From contig JAKSJN010000003.1 in NCBI GenBank assembly GCA_024402135.1, positions 1 through 64,000 of the forward strand: a stretch of 64,000 bases of DNA. The letters run 5' to 3'. The notes beneath the pieces are model-generated. The model had not been told where the DNA came from. It did no database searches and saw only the letters and a list, made by a program, of their open reading frames with translations. Source of the stretch: Bacteroidales bacterium. Its GTDB lineage: Bacteria; Bacteroidota; Bacteroidia; Bacteroidales; UBA932. This document shows positions 23,167-32,350 of this stretch, in pieces. The stretch's first letter is position 1. Each line of letters opens with the position of its first letter. The translations under genes and the position numbers were made by a program.

Positions 23167-24219
23167 CTATCTGGAGCGCTTGTTAAGAGCGCTCTGGAAT
23201 TCAGCCGCATTCTTAAGATGCTCTCTGTAGCTGGCCGCGAACTTATGCGACCCGCTGAAATCGGCATTTGCACAGAAGTACAGATATCCGTCCTTGGTGT
23301 CAGGGTTGAGAACAGCATCCAGACAGGCCTTTGTCGGCACATAGATAGGTCCTGGGGGCAGTCCTGCATGGAGGTAGGTATTGTATGGGGATTCTATCTC
23401 CAGGTGTCTCAACAATATTCTATTGACCTTGTAATCGAGGATATAGGCAATGGTAGGATCAGCCTGCAGACGCATGCCTGTTCTCAGCCTGTTGATATAG
23501 ACACCTGCGATCTTTGGAAACTCAGGCTCGTAATTAGACTCTCCTTTTACAATCGATGCAATGATAGAGACTTCTTCTTTCGTGAAGCCCTGGGCCTTTG
23601 CCTTTGCGAGCCTTTCCTCTGTCCAGAAAGCGTCATATGCCTTCTTCTGGACGTCCAGGATCTCTTCCGGAGTAGCTGTCCAGTAAATCTTGTATGTGTC
23701 CGGAATGATCATCGAGAATACATTGACCGGTGTGAATCCGTACTTCGCGAGAAGCTCCTTGTCATTGAGCGCCTGATGCACGCTAGCAGAATCGACCAGA
23801 AGCTGGGAGGCTATCTTGCGTGCTATCGCCCCCTTCTGGCGCATTGTACCAGACAGTGTCAGGCTGACAGGAGTCTGCCATCCGTTGTTGAGCATACGGG
23901 CGATATAGACGCTGGAGTGCTGAGGATTGATCTCGTAGCAGCCTGGTTTCATATAGTCAGCGACCTTCTTGTCTTCGAAGGCGCGGCGGAGGCTGCGCGG
24001 GCGCACTACCTGAGCCGAGTCGATCAGCCAGTCTACGACCTGCTGTGGGGTTGTATCCGGATACACGTACAGTGTTGCGTCACGGCGGAAGTTGCCGAGG
24101 CGGTTGTCACATATCCAGTTCCATGCAAATGTGCCTGCAATGAGCGCTCCTATGGCGATGACGCCAAGCGCAGACAGGAAGACTGTCTTCTTCGAGCCCT
24201 TTGTGTTCTTTCTCATCAT
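23167..24219 (-). CDS. mltG: Endolytic murein transglycosylase
   Basis: MltG is a membrane-anchored lytic transglycosylase that cuts nascent peptidoglycan strands and sets their length. It has one N-terminal membrane helix (about residues 13-33) and a periplasmic LysM-like and YceG domain. The catalytic-site region reads IIASIVKGESNYEPEFPKIAGVYINRL (Glu at about residue 219), and LQADPTIAYIL and YNTYLHAGLPPGPI follow as in the family. At 350 residues it is typical. It is the last gene of the rpsA-rnz-glucosaminidase-mltG run, separated by 3 bp from the preceding cell-wall hydrolase. Confidence 0.93.
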   Translation of the reverse strand: MMRKNTKGSKKTVFLSALGVIAIGALIAGTFAWNWICDNRLGNFRRDATLYVYPDTTPQQVVDWLIDSAQVVRPRSLRRAFEDKKVADYMKPGCYEINPQHSSVYIARMLNNGWQTPVSLTLSGTMRQKGAIARKIASQLLVDSASVHQALNDKELLAKYGFTPVNVFSMIIPDTYKIYWTATPEEILDVQKKAYDAFWTEERLAKAKAQGFTKEEVSIIASIVKGESNYEPEFPKIAGVYINRLRTGMRLQADPTIAYILDYKVNRILLRHLEIESPYNTYLHAGLPPGPIYVPTKACLDAVLNPDTKDGYLYFCANADFSGSHKFAASYREHLKNAAEFQSALNKRSR

Positions 24220-24222
24220 TCC

Positions 24223-25440
24223 TTAGCGGAGGAGTATGGTGTCGCCTTCATAGAGTTCACGTCCATTGGCGAATCCGTTCAACTTTTCAATAGCCTGCTG
24301 CTTGACGGCGAAGCGCTGGCAGATATCCCAGAGTTTCTCACCGTCCTCTGATACGATATACTTTTCGAGACCCTTTGGAGCCTGCTTCTTCTTTGACTGG
24401 ATGAACACCATCTCGCCGGCGTTGAGCGGGCGTACTGACTTCACGTCGTTGAATCCGAGGATCTCCTTGAGGAAAAGATGATAGTCTCTCGCGATGGATT
24501 CGAAGGTCTCTCCTTCGATTGCGTACACGAATGCGACTCCGTTACGCATATAGGTAGGGCGGCTGAGGTTGAACTGGAACTGCTCCAGACCGCTTTTGTC
24601 CATCTGTACCGACTCCTCGATAGAAAGCGGTGAGGATGGGAGCTCCTGGAACTCAGTCTCAGATTGGCTGCTCTTTGCGCGGGTCTTGGTCCTTGAAGTG
24701 GATTTCTTCTTCTGGGCCTCCTTTTCTGCCCTCTCTCTTGCCCTTCTATCCTTTGCGCTCTCCTTGTCCTTGAGCTTCGCAGAGGCTACCTTGTCCGAAT
24801 CTCTTCTGGTCTTGGTCCTTTCTCTGGTCTCCGACTTCGGCTCGGTCTTCTGGCTGTCCTTGCCGTCATCCACCTTGGCTTCGGTCTTCGAGTCCATCTT
24901 TGACTGCTCTTCTACGTATTCCTCGACCTCTTCCGAATTCTTCATCGTATCGTACTCATAGAGCTTGTAGTTCTCGATGATGCCGATGAGCTTCTGGCCA
25001 TATGTAGGGTCAGTTGCATAGCCTGCCTGCCTGAGGCCAAGTGCCCAGGACTTATAGTCGGTGATGTCGTACTCGAAGAGGAACTTGTAGCGGTCCTTGT
25101 ATCTGAGGAAGTCCGAATGGTCGCGGAATGACTGGTCGGCGCTTCCGTACGCACGGAAGCACTCGTTCTTCTCGTCATCGTCGGCATAGATCGTCTTGCC
25201 GGTCCAGTCACGGTGGCACTTGATTCCGAAGTGGTTGTTACCCTCAGACGCAAGCCTTGATTCGCCATAGCGGGACTCGAGCAGTCCCTGGGCGAGGGTG
25301 ATGCTGGCAGGAACGCCACTGCGGTACATTTCACGTACAGCGGTCACTGCGTACTTTTCAATATATAGCTGCTGAGGGGTCTTGTCTGAGGCTGCGGTGA
25401 AGATGACTGCAGCGAGAAGAATGATGAGAAGTCTTTTCAT
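24223..25440 (-). CDS. Secreted N-acetylglucosaminidase with C-terminal LysM repeats
   Basis: A 405-residue peptidoglycan hydrolase (glucosaminidase/FlgJ type). A signal peptide opens MKRLLIILLAAVIFTAAS. The glucosaminidase domain follows at about residues 25-160, with ITLAQGLLESRYGESRLA (catalytic Glu) and NNHFGIKCHRDWTG. A long Lys/Glu/Asp/Ser-rich linker (about 175-270) follows, then two LysM-like modules at about 305-350 and 360-405. The start at 25440 is chosen because it begins the signal peptide; the longer frame (25515) overlaps rnz. Together with mltG it forms a wall-remodelling pair in the ribosomal operon. Confidence 0.88.
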   Translation of the reverse strand: MKRLLIILLAAVIFTAASDKTPQQLYIEKYAVTAVREMYRSGVPASITLAQGLLESRYGESRLASEGNNHFGIKCHRDWTGKTIYADDDEKNECFRAYGSADQSFRDHSDFLRYKDRYKFLFEYDITDYKSWALGLRQAGYATDPTYGQKLIGIIENYKLYEYDTMKNSEEVEEYVEEQSKMDSKTEAKVDDGKDSQKTEPKSETRERTKTRRDSDKVASAKLKDKESAKDRRARERAEKEAQKKKSTSRTKTRAKSSQSETEFQELPSSPLSIEESVQMDKSGLEQFQFNLSRPTYMRNGVAFVYAIEGETFESIARDYHLFLKEILGFNDVKSVRPLNAGEMVFIQSKKKQAPKGLEKYIVSEDGEKLWDICQRFAVKQQAIEKLNGFANGRELYEGDTILLR

Positions 25441-25477
25441 AATGTGCGAAGATAAGAAAAAAGTCGGGGATTGGGGC

Positions 25478-26407
25478 TCAATCCACGACTTTGTCCAGCG
25501 GAATATCAAATACATCTCCGTCCGAGGCGGTATATGTCTCAGGGAAGACCTCTCGGCACTCGTTGAGATATTTGTCTATGTTCTTCTCACGGGATGAATA
25601 ATGTGCCACCACAAGCTTGCCTGCACCGGCTTCCAAGGCACACTGCGCAGCCTGGTGCGTGGTCGAGTGGTGACGTTTCTCAGCCAGGTCGGCGTTCTCC
25701 TTGAGATATGTAGCCTCGTGATAGAGAATATCTACACCCTTGACCCAGCCGGCAAGTTCAGGGAACGGAGCGGTGTCGCTCACATAGGCGAAACTGCGTG
25801 GCTTATAAGGCATATATGTCAGCTCATCGCACTTGAGAATCTTGTCATCACGAACCACGTCTTCCCCGCGTTTCAGTGTACCGATCTCCGTCAGGCTAAG
25901 TTCATAGCGCATGATAAGGTACTTATGGACATTACGCTGAGGGGTCTTTTCACGGAACAGGAAGCCGTATGTCTCGATCTTGTGATTGAGCGGGAAAGCG
26001 AAAGCCTCCACAGAGCTGGTGTGGAAGATTTCTTCCGGCTCCTTCATATCCAAGACCGTAAACTTTATCTCGTAATTGAGTCCTTCTCCATAGTACGAGA
26101 GGAAGAACTTGAGTATCGGTCCGAATGACTGGGGCGCATAGATGTTGAGTGGAGTGCTCCTTCCAAGCAGTCCCATTGTGGACAGGAGTCCGAAGATGCC
26201 GAACACATGGTCTCCATGAATGTGTGAGATACAGATGGTATCAATCTTCTGGATGGAAACATGATTGGCGATAAGCTGCTTCTGGACGGCCTCTCCGCAG
26301 TCAATCAAAAACAAGCGCCCGTGCACTGAAAGTACCTGGGCGCTCTGATTTCTTCCAATAACGGGCATGGCCGAAGCCGTGCCCATTATCTTTAGTGTAA
26401 AGTCCAT
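25478..26407 (-). CDS. rnz: Ribonuclease Z
   Basis: A metallo-beta-lactamase endonuclease that trims tRNA 3' trailers. It has 309 residues. The zinc motif is ISHIHGDHVFGI (about residue 60), PLNHKIETYGF is the family His region, SDTAPF provides the bridging Asp, and HHSTTHQAA is the late His region. The opening FTLKIMGTASAMPVIGRNQSAQVL is characteristic. It starts 2 bp after the rpsA stop, consistent with translational coupling. Confidence 0.93.
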   Translation of the reverse strand: MDFTLKIMGTASAMPVIGRNQSAQVLSVHGRLFLIDCGEAVQKQLIANHVSIQKIDTICISHIHGDHVFGIFGLLSTMGLLGRSTPLNIYAPQSFGPILKFFLSYYGEGLNYEIKFTVLDMKEPEEIFHTSSVEAFAFPLNHKIETYGFLFREKTPQRNVHKYLIMRYELSLTEIGTLKRGEDVVRDDKILKCDELTYMPYKPRSFAYVSDTAPFPELAGWVKGVDILYHEATYLKENADLAEKRHHSTTHQAAQCALEAGAGKLVVAHYSSREKNIDKYLNECREVFPETYTASDGDVFDIPLDKVVD

Positions 26408-26409
26408 TA

Positions 26410-28191
26410 TTACTCGCCCTTCTCGAGCTTAGCCTTGAGTGCTGCGAGTGCGTCGATGTCACCGAGGGTGGTCTTCTCGACGTTAGAGTTGATCTTCTTG
26501 ACTACCTTCTTGGTGTTGTCAACCTCAGCTGCTGCTGCACGCTCCTTAGCCTCAGCGTAAGTTCTTACGTGTGAGAGAAGGATGCGGCGGGTGCTGCGAC
26601 GGAGCTCGATAACCTTGAAGTCAAGAGTCTCGCCAGCCACTGCTGCCTTACCGTCTTCCTTGACGATCTCGCGGGTGAATGCGAAGCCCTCAGCCTCTCC
26701 CTCGAGGGTGATGGTAGCGCCCTTGTCGGTGATTGCTGCGATGGTACCCTGGATGGTAGAACCAACGGTGTACTTAGCCTCAACCTCGTCCCATGGGTTG
26801 GTAAGAAGCTGCTTGTGGCCGAGTGAAAGCTTGTGGTTAGCCTCATCGAAGTCAAGGATCTGTACCTCGATGCTGTCACCAGCTGCTACAACCTCTGAAG
26901 GATGCTTGATCTTGTTCCAAGAAAGGTCGCTGATGTGAACGAGACCCTCTACGCCGTCCTCAAGCTCAGCGAATACGCCGAAGTTGGTGATGTTGCGTAC
27001 GGTAGCGGTCTGCTTGCTGCCTACTGGATACTTCTCGCGGATGTTCTCCCAAGGGTTGACTGAAAGCTGCTTGAGACCGAGTGACATCTTGCGGTTCTCA
27101 CGGTCGATGGTGAGTACCTGTGCCTCAACCTCGTCGCCAACCTTGAGGAAGTCCTGAGCTGAGTGGAGTCTTGGAGACCAAGACATCTCTGATACATGGA
27201 TGAGACCCTCTACGCCTGGAACGATCTCTACGAATGCGCCGTAGTCAGCGATGAGGATTACCTTACCCTTGACCTTGTCACCTACCTTGAGGTTCTCGTC
27301 GAGGTTATCCCATGGATGTGGGGTAAGCTGCTTGTAACCGAGAGCGATTCTCTTCTGCTGCTCGTTGAAGTCGAGAACTACAACGTTGATTACCTGGTCG
27401 AGCTGAACGAACTCCTCTGGGTGGTTTACGCGGCCCCAAGAGAGGTCGGTGATATGGATGAGACCGTCAACACCGCCGAGGTCAACGAATACACCGTAGT
27501 TGGTGATGTTCTTGACAGTTCCCTGGAGAACCTGACCCTTCTCAAGCTTGTTGATGAGCTCGCTTCTCTTCTGCTCCTGCTCTGCCTCGAGGAGAGCCTT
27601 GTGTGAAACGACAACATTGCGGAACTCTGGGTTGATCTTTACGATCTTGAAGTCCATGTTCTCGTTTACGAACTGATCGTAGTCGCGGATTGGCTTGATG
27701 TCGATCTGTGAACCAGGAAGGAATGCCTCGATGCCGAATACATCCACGATCATACCGCCCTTGGTGCGTGACTTCACGAAACCCTTTACGATCTCATTGT
27801 TGTTATATGCCTCGTTGACCTTGTCCCATGACTTGAGCTGACGAGCCTTCTTGTGTGAAAGGACGAGCTGGCCCTTTCTGTCCTCAGCAGACTCTACATA
27901 AACCTCAACCTTGTCGCCTACTGCGAGCTCAGGGTTGTAGCGAAACTCAGGAGCTGAGATGACACCCTCGCTCTTTCCACCGATGGTAACGGTAACCTCT
28001 CTCTTGTTGATAGCGGTAACCTCACCCTCAACAACTTCGTTTTCTACGACCTTTGAGAGGGTCTTGTCATAAGCGGCCTCGATAGACGCCTTGTCCTCGT
28101 TGCCGTAAAGGCCATTGCCCTCAAATGCATCCCAGTCGAACGCCTCTGGCGCTACGGATGCGTTAAGAACAGATTTTTTTACTTCTTCCAT
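26410..28191 (-). CDS. rpsA: 30S ribosomal protein S1
   Basis: S1 helps the 30S subunit bind and unfold mRNA. It has 593 residues with six S1 (OB-fold) repeats, recognisable by recurrent GVFVDLGGVDGLIHITDLSW-type cores at about 235, 320, 405 and beyond, after two more diverged N-terminal repeats. The acidic N terminus and the KKINSNVEKTTLGDIDALAALKAKLEKGE tail resemble Bacteroidota S1. The start at 28191 (MEEVKK) is preferred to the Met six codons upstream. It has its own consensus promoter at 28277-28306 and heads the rnz/glucosaminidase/mltG run. Confidence 0.95.
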   Translation of the reverse strand: MEEVKKSVLNASVAPEAFDWDAFEGNGLYGNEDKASIEAAYDKTLSKVVENEVVEGEVTAINKREVTVTIGGKSEGVISAPEFRYNPELAVGDKVEVYVESAEDRKGQLVLSHKKARQLKSWDKVNEAYNNNEIVKGFVKSRTKGGMIVDVFGIEAFLPGSQIDIKPIRDYDQFVNENMDFKIVKINPEFRNVVVSHKALLEAEQEQKRSELINKLEKGQVLQGTVKNITNYGVFVDLGGVDGLIHITDLSWGRVNHPEEFVQLDQVINVVVLDFNEQQKRIALGYKQLTPHPWDNLDENLKVGDKVKGKVILIADYGAFVEIVPGVEGLIHVSEMSWSPRLHSAQDFLKVGDEVEAQVLTIDRENRKMSLGLKQLSVNPWENIREKYPVGSKQTATVRNITNFGVFAELEDGVEGLVHISDLSWNKIKHPSEVVAAGDSIEVQILDFDEANHKLSLGHKQLLTNPWDEVEAKYTVGSTIQGTIAAITDKGATITLEGEAEGFAFTREIVKEDGKAAVAGETLDFKVIELRRSTRRILLSHVRTYAEAKERAAAAEVDNTKKVVKKINSNVEKTTLGDIDALAALKAKLEKGE

Positions 28192-28249
28192 AATTGTGTA
28201 ATGATACAAACTAGGGGTTTAACAATATTTCATGAGCCCGGACGGGTAC

Positions 28250-28277
28250 AAAAAAGCACGCCATCGCAAAGGCGTGC
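28250..28277 (-). terminator. Intrinsic terminator downstream of corA, overlapping the rpsA promoter
   Basis: On the minus strand GCACGCC (28277-28271 region) pairs with GGCGTGC (28262-28256), followed by six U. The first base of the stem is the last base of the rpsA -7 element. Confidence 0.85.
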
Positions 28278-28306
28278 AAAGATAGGAAAATAATTTCTTA
28301 TAACAA
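28277..28306 (-). promoter_or_regulatory. rpsA promoter
   Basis: On the minus strand TTG (28306-28304), 19 nt, TATCTTTG (28284-28277). This is a perfect consensus. The predicted start site falls within the terminator loop, so rpsA transcripts would lack its 5' arm. Confidence 0.8.
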
Positions 28307-28322
28307 GCGCAAAATACGCGGT

Positions 28323-29270
28323 TTACAGCAACTTTCTACGCTTGAATATGAACCAGATGCCGACCACCAGCAGAATCATCATTCCGATGATCAGGATCCA
28401 TGCATACTCGAGGTCATCCCATGGCAGGCTGACGTTCATTCCATAGAAGCTTGCGATCAATGTCGCAGGCATCAGGAGCACGGAAACCAGGGTGAAGATG
28501 GTCATGATCCTGTTCTGGTCGAGATTGATCAAACCGAGGACAGTATCCTGGAGGTACTCGAGACGCTCGAAGTTGAAGTTGGTATGGTTGATGAGAGACG
28601 CGATATCCTGCAGAAGGACGGACAGCCTGGGCTCCATCTCCTCCGGGCAGTTGTCGCTCTTGAGCAGGTTTGATATGAGTCGCTGCTTGTCGACAACACT
28701 CTCGCGGAGCATCATGGTATTCTCCTGGAGCTGGTTGATGTCCAGGAGGAAATCTTCGTTGATGTCTTCCTGCTGATTGATTCTCTTTGAGAAACGGGCG
28801 GTCTCCTTCGAAAGGATCTCAACGATGTCCGCGTCAAGGTCGACTCTCTGGTCGAGGATTGCAGCGAAGACCGCGAAACCCGACTTGAAGAGGGCCGGAC
28901 GTGCCATCATCTTCATCTGGAGGCTGTTGAAGCTTCGCAGCGGCACTTCCCTGAGGGTAGCAAGGACATTGCCGACCAGTGTGAACGAAACCGGATCGGA
29001 GGTGTACTCGTCGCCGGCAGGGGTCAGGTAGTTGGTATTGGCATATACTGCGTTGCCGCGCTCGAAGAAGCGTGATGAACTCTCGATCTCTTCAGCCTGC
29101 GCACGGCTCTGGATATCAGCCTTGAGGAAGGCCTCGGTGGCTTTCTTCTCCTTTCCTTCAGGATCGAGCAGATCAATCCAGAGCACTTCGTCCAGAGTTA
29201 CACGGGCGAAGTCCTTTTCTGACTGAAAGTAATCGATGTTACCTTCATTCTTGTAGAAGATCCTGATCAT
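28323..29270 (-). CDS. corA: CorA-family Mg2+/divalent cation transporter
   Basis: A 315-residue pentameric inner-membrane channel. It has a large N-terminal cytosolic domain, a long helix (about 190-250), and two C-terminal membrane helices. The signature at the end of TM1 is FYGMNVSLPWDD (about residue 278), containing the selectivity motif GMN. A basic tail (FKRRKLL) follows TM2. The substrate is probably Mg2+, though Co2+ or Ni2+ transport is known in the family. Its terminator overlaps the rpsA promoter. Confidence 0.92.
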   Translation of the reverse strand: MIRIFYKNEGNIDYFQSEKDFARVTLDEVLWIDLLDPEGKEKKATEAFLKADIQSRAQAEEIESSSRFFERGNAVYANTNYLTPAGDEYTSDPVSFTLVGNVLATLREVPLRSFNSLQMKMMARPALFKSGFAVFAAILDQRVDLDADIVEILSKETARFSKRINQQEDINEDFLLDINQLQENTMMLRESVVDKQRLISNLLKSDNCPEEMEPRLSVLLQDIASLINHTNFNFERLEYLQDTVLGLINLDQNRIMTIFTLVSVLLMPATLIASFYGMNVSLPWDDLEYAWILIIGMMILLVVGIWFIFKRRKLL

Positions 29271-29364
29271 GTGCGCACGATTAGACAGGACGCTACGCGC
29301 CCCATATTCGGCAAATGTAGGTATTTATTTCAGAAACGCAAGGAAAACAAGCGTAAAAGACTCA

Positions 29365-29913
29365 TTATATAAGTATTGTGACGCCAATTGCCAACAATAC
29401 GATACCGCCGGCGATCTCAGCCCAGCTTCCGAATTTCTCTCCGAGCTTCCTGCCGCCGGTGATGCCTGCCAGTACTGACAAAGCAGTCACGATGAAAACG
29501 AAGAGGAACAGCATCCACAGGTCAGCGAAACCGAGTCTCTCCATGGACAGGGAAATTCCGACTGCAAGAGCATCGATGCTGGTCGCGATTCCTCCGATGA
29601 TGACGTTCCGCCATCCGTTCAGATCCTTGCTCTCCGACTCACCCTTTATGCCCTCGAGGAGCATGCCGCCGCCAACATAAAGGAGAAGCAGGAATCCGAT
29701 GATATGCGAGATCTTCTCCACAAGACCGACGAGAGCCCAGCCGAAAGCCCAGCCGATCATGATGAAACCGGCCTGGATAACAGCAAAAGCCAGCATGACT
29801 CTCACAAGAGCACGGGCATCGATCTTCTTCAGGGTCGTGCTCGAGCAGAGCGAAACCGCGAAGCAGTCCGCACAGAGGGAAACAGCAAATACAAGTGATG
29901 TAATAAAGTTCAT
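29365..29913 (-). CDS. mntP: Manganese efflux pump MntP
   Basis: A 182-residue inner-membrane exporter with six predicted helices in two three-helix repeats. The acidic transport motifs are SLCADCFAVSLCSS (about residues 12-25) and IGGIATSIDALAVGISLS (about 108-125), the usual DxxxVS-type pair. MntP relieves Mn2+ excess in other bacteria. It is 4 bp downstream of recR in the kinase-murQ-recR run. Confidence 0.9.
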   Translation of the reverse strand: MNFITSLVFAVSLCADCFAVSLCSSTTLKKIDARALVRVMLAFAVIQAGFIMIGWAFGWALVGLVEKISHIIGFLLLLYVGGGMLLEGIKGESESKDLNGWRNVIIGGIATSIDALAVGISLSMERLGFADLWMLFLFVFIVTALSVLAGITGGRKLGEKFGSWAEIAGGIVLLAIGVTILI

Positions 29914-29917
29914 ACGG

Positions 29918-30544
29918 CTACGGCTTGAAGGTCTGACGATTGATGATTGAGCGGCCGAGTGTCAGCGAATCAGCGTACTCCAGGTCGTCGCCGAATCCAA
30001 GGCCACGCGCCAGAGTCGATACCTGCACGTCCAGTCCGGCGAGCTGTCGATAGATGTAGAAGGATGTCGTCTCGCCCTCGACATCACCACTCAGGGCCAG
30101 GATGACCTCCGGCTTGGCACCCTCCCCTGCCGAAAGCGCCTTCATACGCTCAACCAGCTGACGTATGGTCAGGTCTGACGGTCCAATTCCGTTGATCGGA
30201 GAAATGATTCCTCCCAGTACATGATAGACGCCGCGGTACTGACCGGTCGCCTCGATGCTCATGACGTCTCGCACGGTCGCCACCACACATACTGTCCTGT
30301 GGTCACGGGTACGGTCGGAACAGATGCTGCAATGGTCCGAGTCGGAGATCATCATGCATTCGTTGCAGTAGCGGACCTCATCGACAAGACGGTTGATTGC
30401 ATTGGTGAAATGATGGACATGATCCTTCGGCTGCGCAAGAAGGTGCAGGGCAAGTCTGAGCGCGCTCCTGTTTCCGACTCCGGGGAGCGAGCTGATGGCA
30501 TCGACTGCGTTCTGCAGCAGTTCCGATGGATACTGTTCCTTCAT
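29918..30544 (-). CDS. recR: Recombination mediator RecR
   Basis: RecR works with RecO (and RecF) to load RecA on SSB-coated DNA. At 208 residues it has the family order: helix-hairpin-helix SSLPGVGNRSALRLALHL (about 18-35), a Cys4 zinc finger CNEC...CSIC (about 58-75), and a TOPRIM domain VCVVATVRDVMSIEATGQYRGVYHVLGG. The Walker-B-like C-terminal segment TTSFYIYRQL is also present. It starts at the base immediately after the murQ stop. Confidence 0.95.
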   Translation of the reverse strand: MKEQYPSELLQNAVDAISSLPGVGNRSALRLALHLLAQPKDHVHHFTNAINRLVDEVRYCNECMMISDSDHCSICSDRTRDHRTVCVVATVRDVMSIEATGQYRGVYHVLGGIISPINGIGPSDLTIRQLVERMKALSAGEGAKPEVILALSGDVEGETTSFYIYRQLAGLDVQVSTLARGLGFGDDLEYADSLTLGRSIINRQTFKP

Positions 30545-31363
30545 CTACTGTCTTTCCTCTCCTGATTCGTATGCCTCTACCGCCGCGCGTACCTGACCAT
30601 ACTTGAGGAGCAGCGACTTGGCGTACTCATAGTCAGCAATATCTGTCTCGCCCATGATCATGCGGGTTCCGCGATCCACGAGCTTCTTGTTGGTCAGCTG
30701 CATGTCAAGCATCTTGTTGCCTTTCACGTGGCCGAGACGGATCATGGTAGCGGTTGAGATCATGTTGAGAACGAGCTTCTGGGCGGTACCGGCCTTCATG
30801 CGTGTGCTTCCGGTAACAAACTCGGGGCCCACAACGACCTCGATAGGGATGTCACATGCCTCGGCTACCGGAGAACCGGCGTTACAGGTGATGCAGGCCG
30901 TGAGCATGCCGCGGCTACGCGCTTCCTCGAGTGCACCGACCACGTATGGAGTGCCTCCGGAGGCTGCAATTCCCACGACGACATCGTTGACTGTAGGCTC
31001 ATATGGCTGCATGTCATCCCATCCGCCGACCTTCTTGTCCTCTGCCGACTCCACTGCCTTGCGGATTGCGGTATCGCCACCTGCAATCAAGCCGATGAAC
31101 AGGCCGTCGACACCATAGGTAGGAGGGATCTCGGAAGCGTCAACTATGCCCAGGCGGCCGCTGGTACCGGCGCCGAGATAGAAGATGCGGCCACCCTTGG
31201 GAACGCGCTCGACGATGCCGTCAACGAGCTTCTCGATCTGCGGAATCGCCGCTGCGACTGCTACCGGGACCTTTGTGTCCTCAGTATTGATGTTGACAAG
31301 GAGTTCCTTTGTGGAAAGGGTCTCGAGATTATTGTAGAGGGATGACTGTTCAGTGGTTCTCAT
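30545..31363 (-). CDS. murQ: N-acetylmuramic acid 6-phosphate etherase
   Basis: MurQ removes the lactyl ether of MurNAc-6P to give GlcNAc-6P during peptidoglycan recycling. The 272-residue SIS-domain protein shows GAGTSGRLGIVDASEIPPTYG (about 64-84), the catalytic AVESAEDKKVGG region (about 105), GIAASGGTPYVVGAL, and EVVVGPEFVTGSTRMKAGTAQK. It is 6 bp downstream of a sugar kinase, forming a compact amino-sugar salvage pair. The nearby mltG and glucosaminidase could generate such turnover products. Confidence 0.94.
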   Translation of the reverse strand: MRTTEQSSLYNNLETLSTKELLVNINTEDTKVPVAVAAAIPQIEKLVDGIVERVPKGGRIFYLGAGTSGRLGIVDASEIPPTYGVDGLFIGLIAGGDTAIRKAVESAEDKKVGGWDDMQPYEPTVNDVVVGIAASGGTPYVVGALEEARSRGMLTACITCNAGSPVAEACDIPIEVVVGPEFVTGSTRMKAGTAQKLVLNMISTATMIRLGHVKGNKMLDMQLTNKKLVDRGTRMIMGETDIADYEYAKSLLLKYGQVRAAVEAYESGEERQ

Positions 31364-31369
31364 ATGCTT

Positions 31370-32236
31370 CTACCTGATACCTGTGTGATACTTTACAAGA
31401 CCCTCGATAGGGGCTGCGATGATGTCGCTGAAACGGATGCCGTACTCGGCGGCAACCTTGCGAAGCTTGTCCTGCTGATGGAAGCCGAAGCCGCCTACGA
31501 CTCCGACCGGATAGTTTGCGATGTCGTACTGCTTGAGCGCACGCTCGATGAAGCTGCGGAAGTTTGTATCGACCAGATTGCGCACATACTCGCAGCGGTC
31601 ATAACGCTCGAGAATCCACGGAGCGAACTCTCCAAGATACTTTGAAGGAGCCTCGCTGCGATATACATTCTTTACGACTGTCATGTAATCCACCTCGAAC
31701 TCAGATGCGAATTCGGATGACACCGGTTCAGGGACAAGGCCCTTGAAGAAATCAGCCATGAAGAGCTTGCCCAAGCAGGCACCGCCACCCTCGTCGCCGA
31801 GAATGAAGCCTGCGGAACGCACGTTCTTCACGATCTTCTCGCCGTCATAGAAGCAGCTGTTCGATCCTGTTCCAAGGATGACAGCGATGCCAGGCTCATG
31901 ACCACATACCGCGCGTGCAGCATCCAGCAGATCCGAGGCATACTCCATTTCTGCATCAGGGAAGAAAGACCTAAGTTCCTTGTCCAGGTTTATTGCGGAT
32001 GCAGGAACCTTCTCTCCTTCAGGAACGATCAGTCCTGCAGCATAGAAATGTACTTCTGTAACGCTTTCTCCGGCAGGATTGAGCTGTGATGCGGCCTCGG
32101 CGATGATCTTGTTGATTGCCTCTGCCGGCATCGTAGCCACGTTCATGCCGGCGGTCTTGACTTCCACCAGACTGCCGTCCTGCTGTACGGCGCACCAGTC
32201 AGTCTTGGTAGCACCGCTTTCTACAATTATTATCAT
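31370..32236 (-). CDS. BadF/BadG-family amino-sugar kinase
   Basis: A 288-residue ASKHA-fold kinase similar to N-acetylglucosamine kinases. The phosphate-1 motif is IIIVESGATKTDW (residues 2-14), ILGTGSNSCFYDG (about 117) and GFILGDEGGGACLG (about 137) form the phosphate-2 and sugar-binding regions, and VGVVGGFGF is the adenosine motif. Placement directly upstream of murQ suggests that it phosphorylates MurNAc or GlcNAc. The substrate is inferred from context. The start at 32236 (MIIIVESG) is chosen because the 12 extra residues of the longer frame are not family-like. Confidence 0.82.
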   Translation of the reverse strand: MIIIVESGATKTDWCAVQQDGSLVEVKTAGMNVATMPAEAINKIIAEAASQLNPAGESVTEVHFYAAGLIVPEGEKVPASAINLDKELRSFFPDAEMEYASDLLDAARAVCGHEPGIAVILGTGSNSCFYDGEKIVKNVRSAGFILGDEGGGACLGKLFMADFFKGLVPEPVSSEFASEFEVDYMTVVKNVYRSEAPSKYLGEFAPWILERYDRCEYVRNLVDTNFRSFIERALKQYDIANYPVGVVGGFGFHQQDKLRKVAAEYGIRFSDIIAAPIEGLVKYHTGIR

Positions 32237-32350
32237 ATCGAGTAATGTTGCAAAAAATTCCGTCCCGACCATGCGGAACAGAATTGCAAATATAAGAAGT
32301 TGTTTTGAAGAATCATTTCAAAACAAGCCCAAAGGCTGCTTTGCCGGGAC

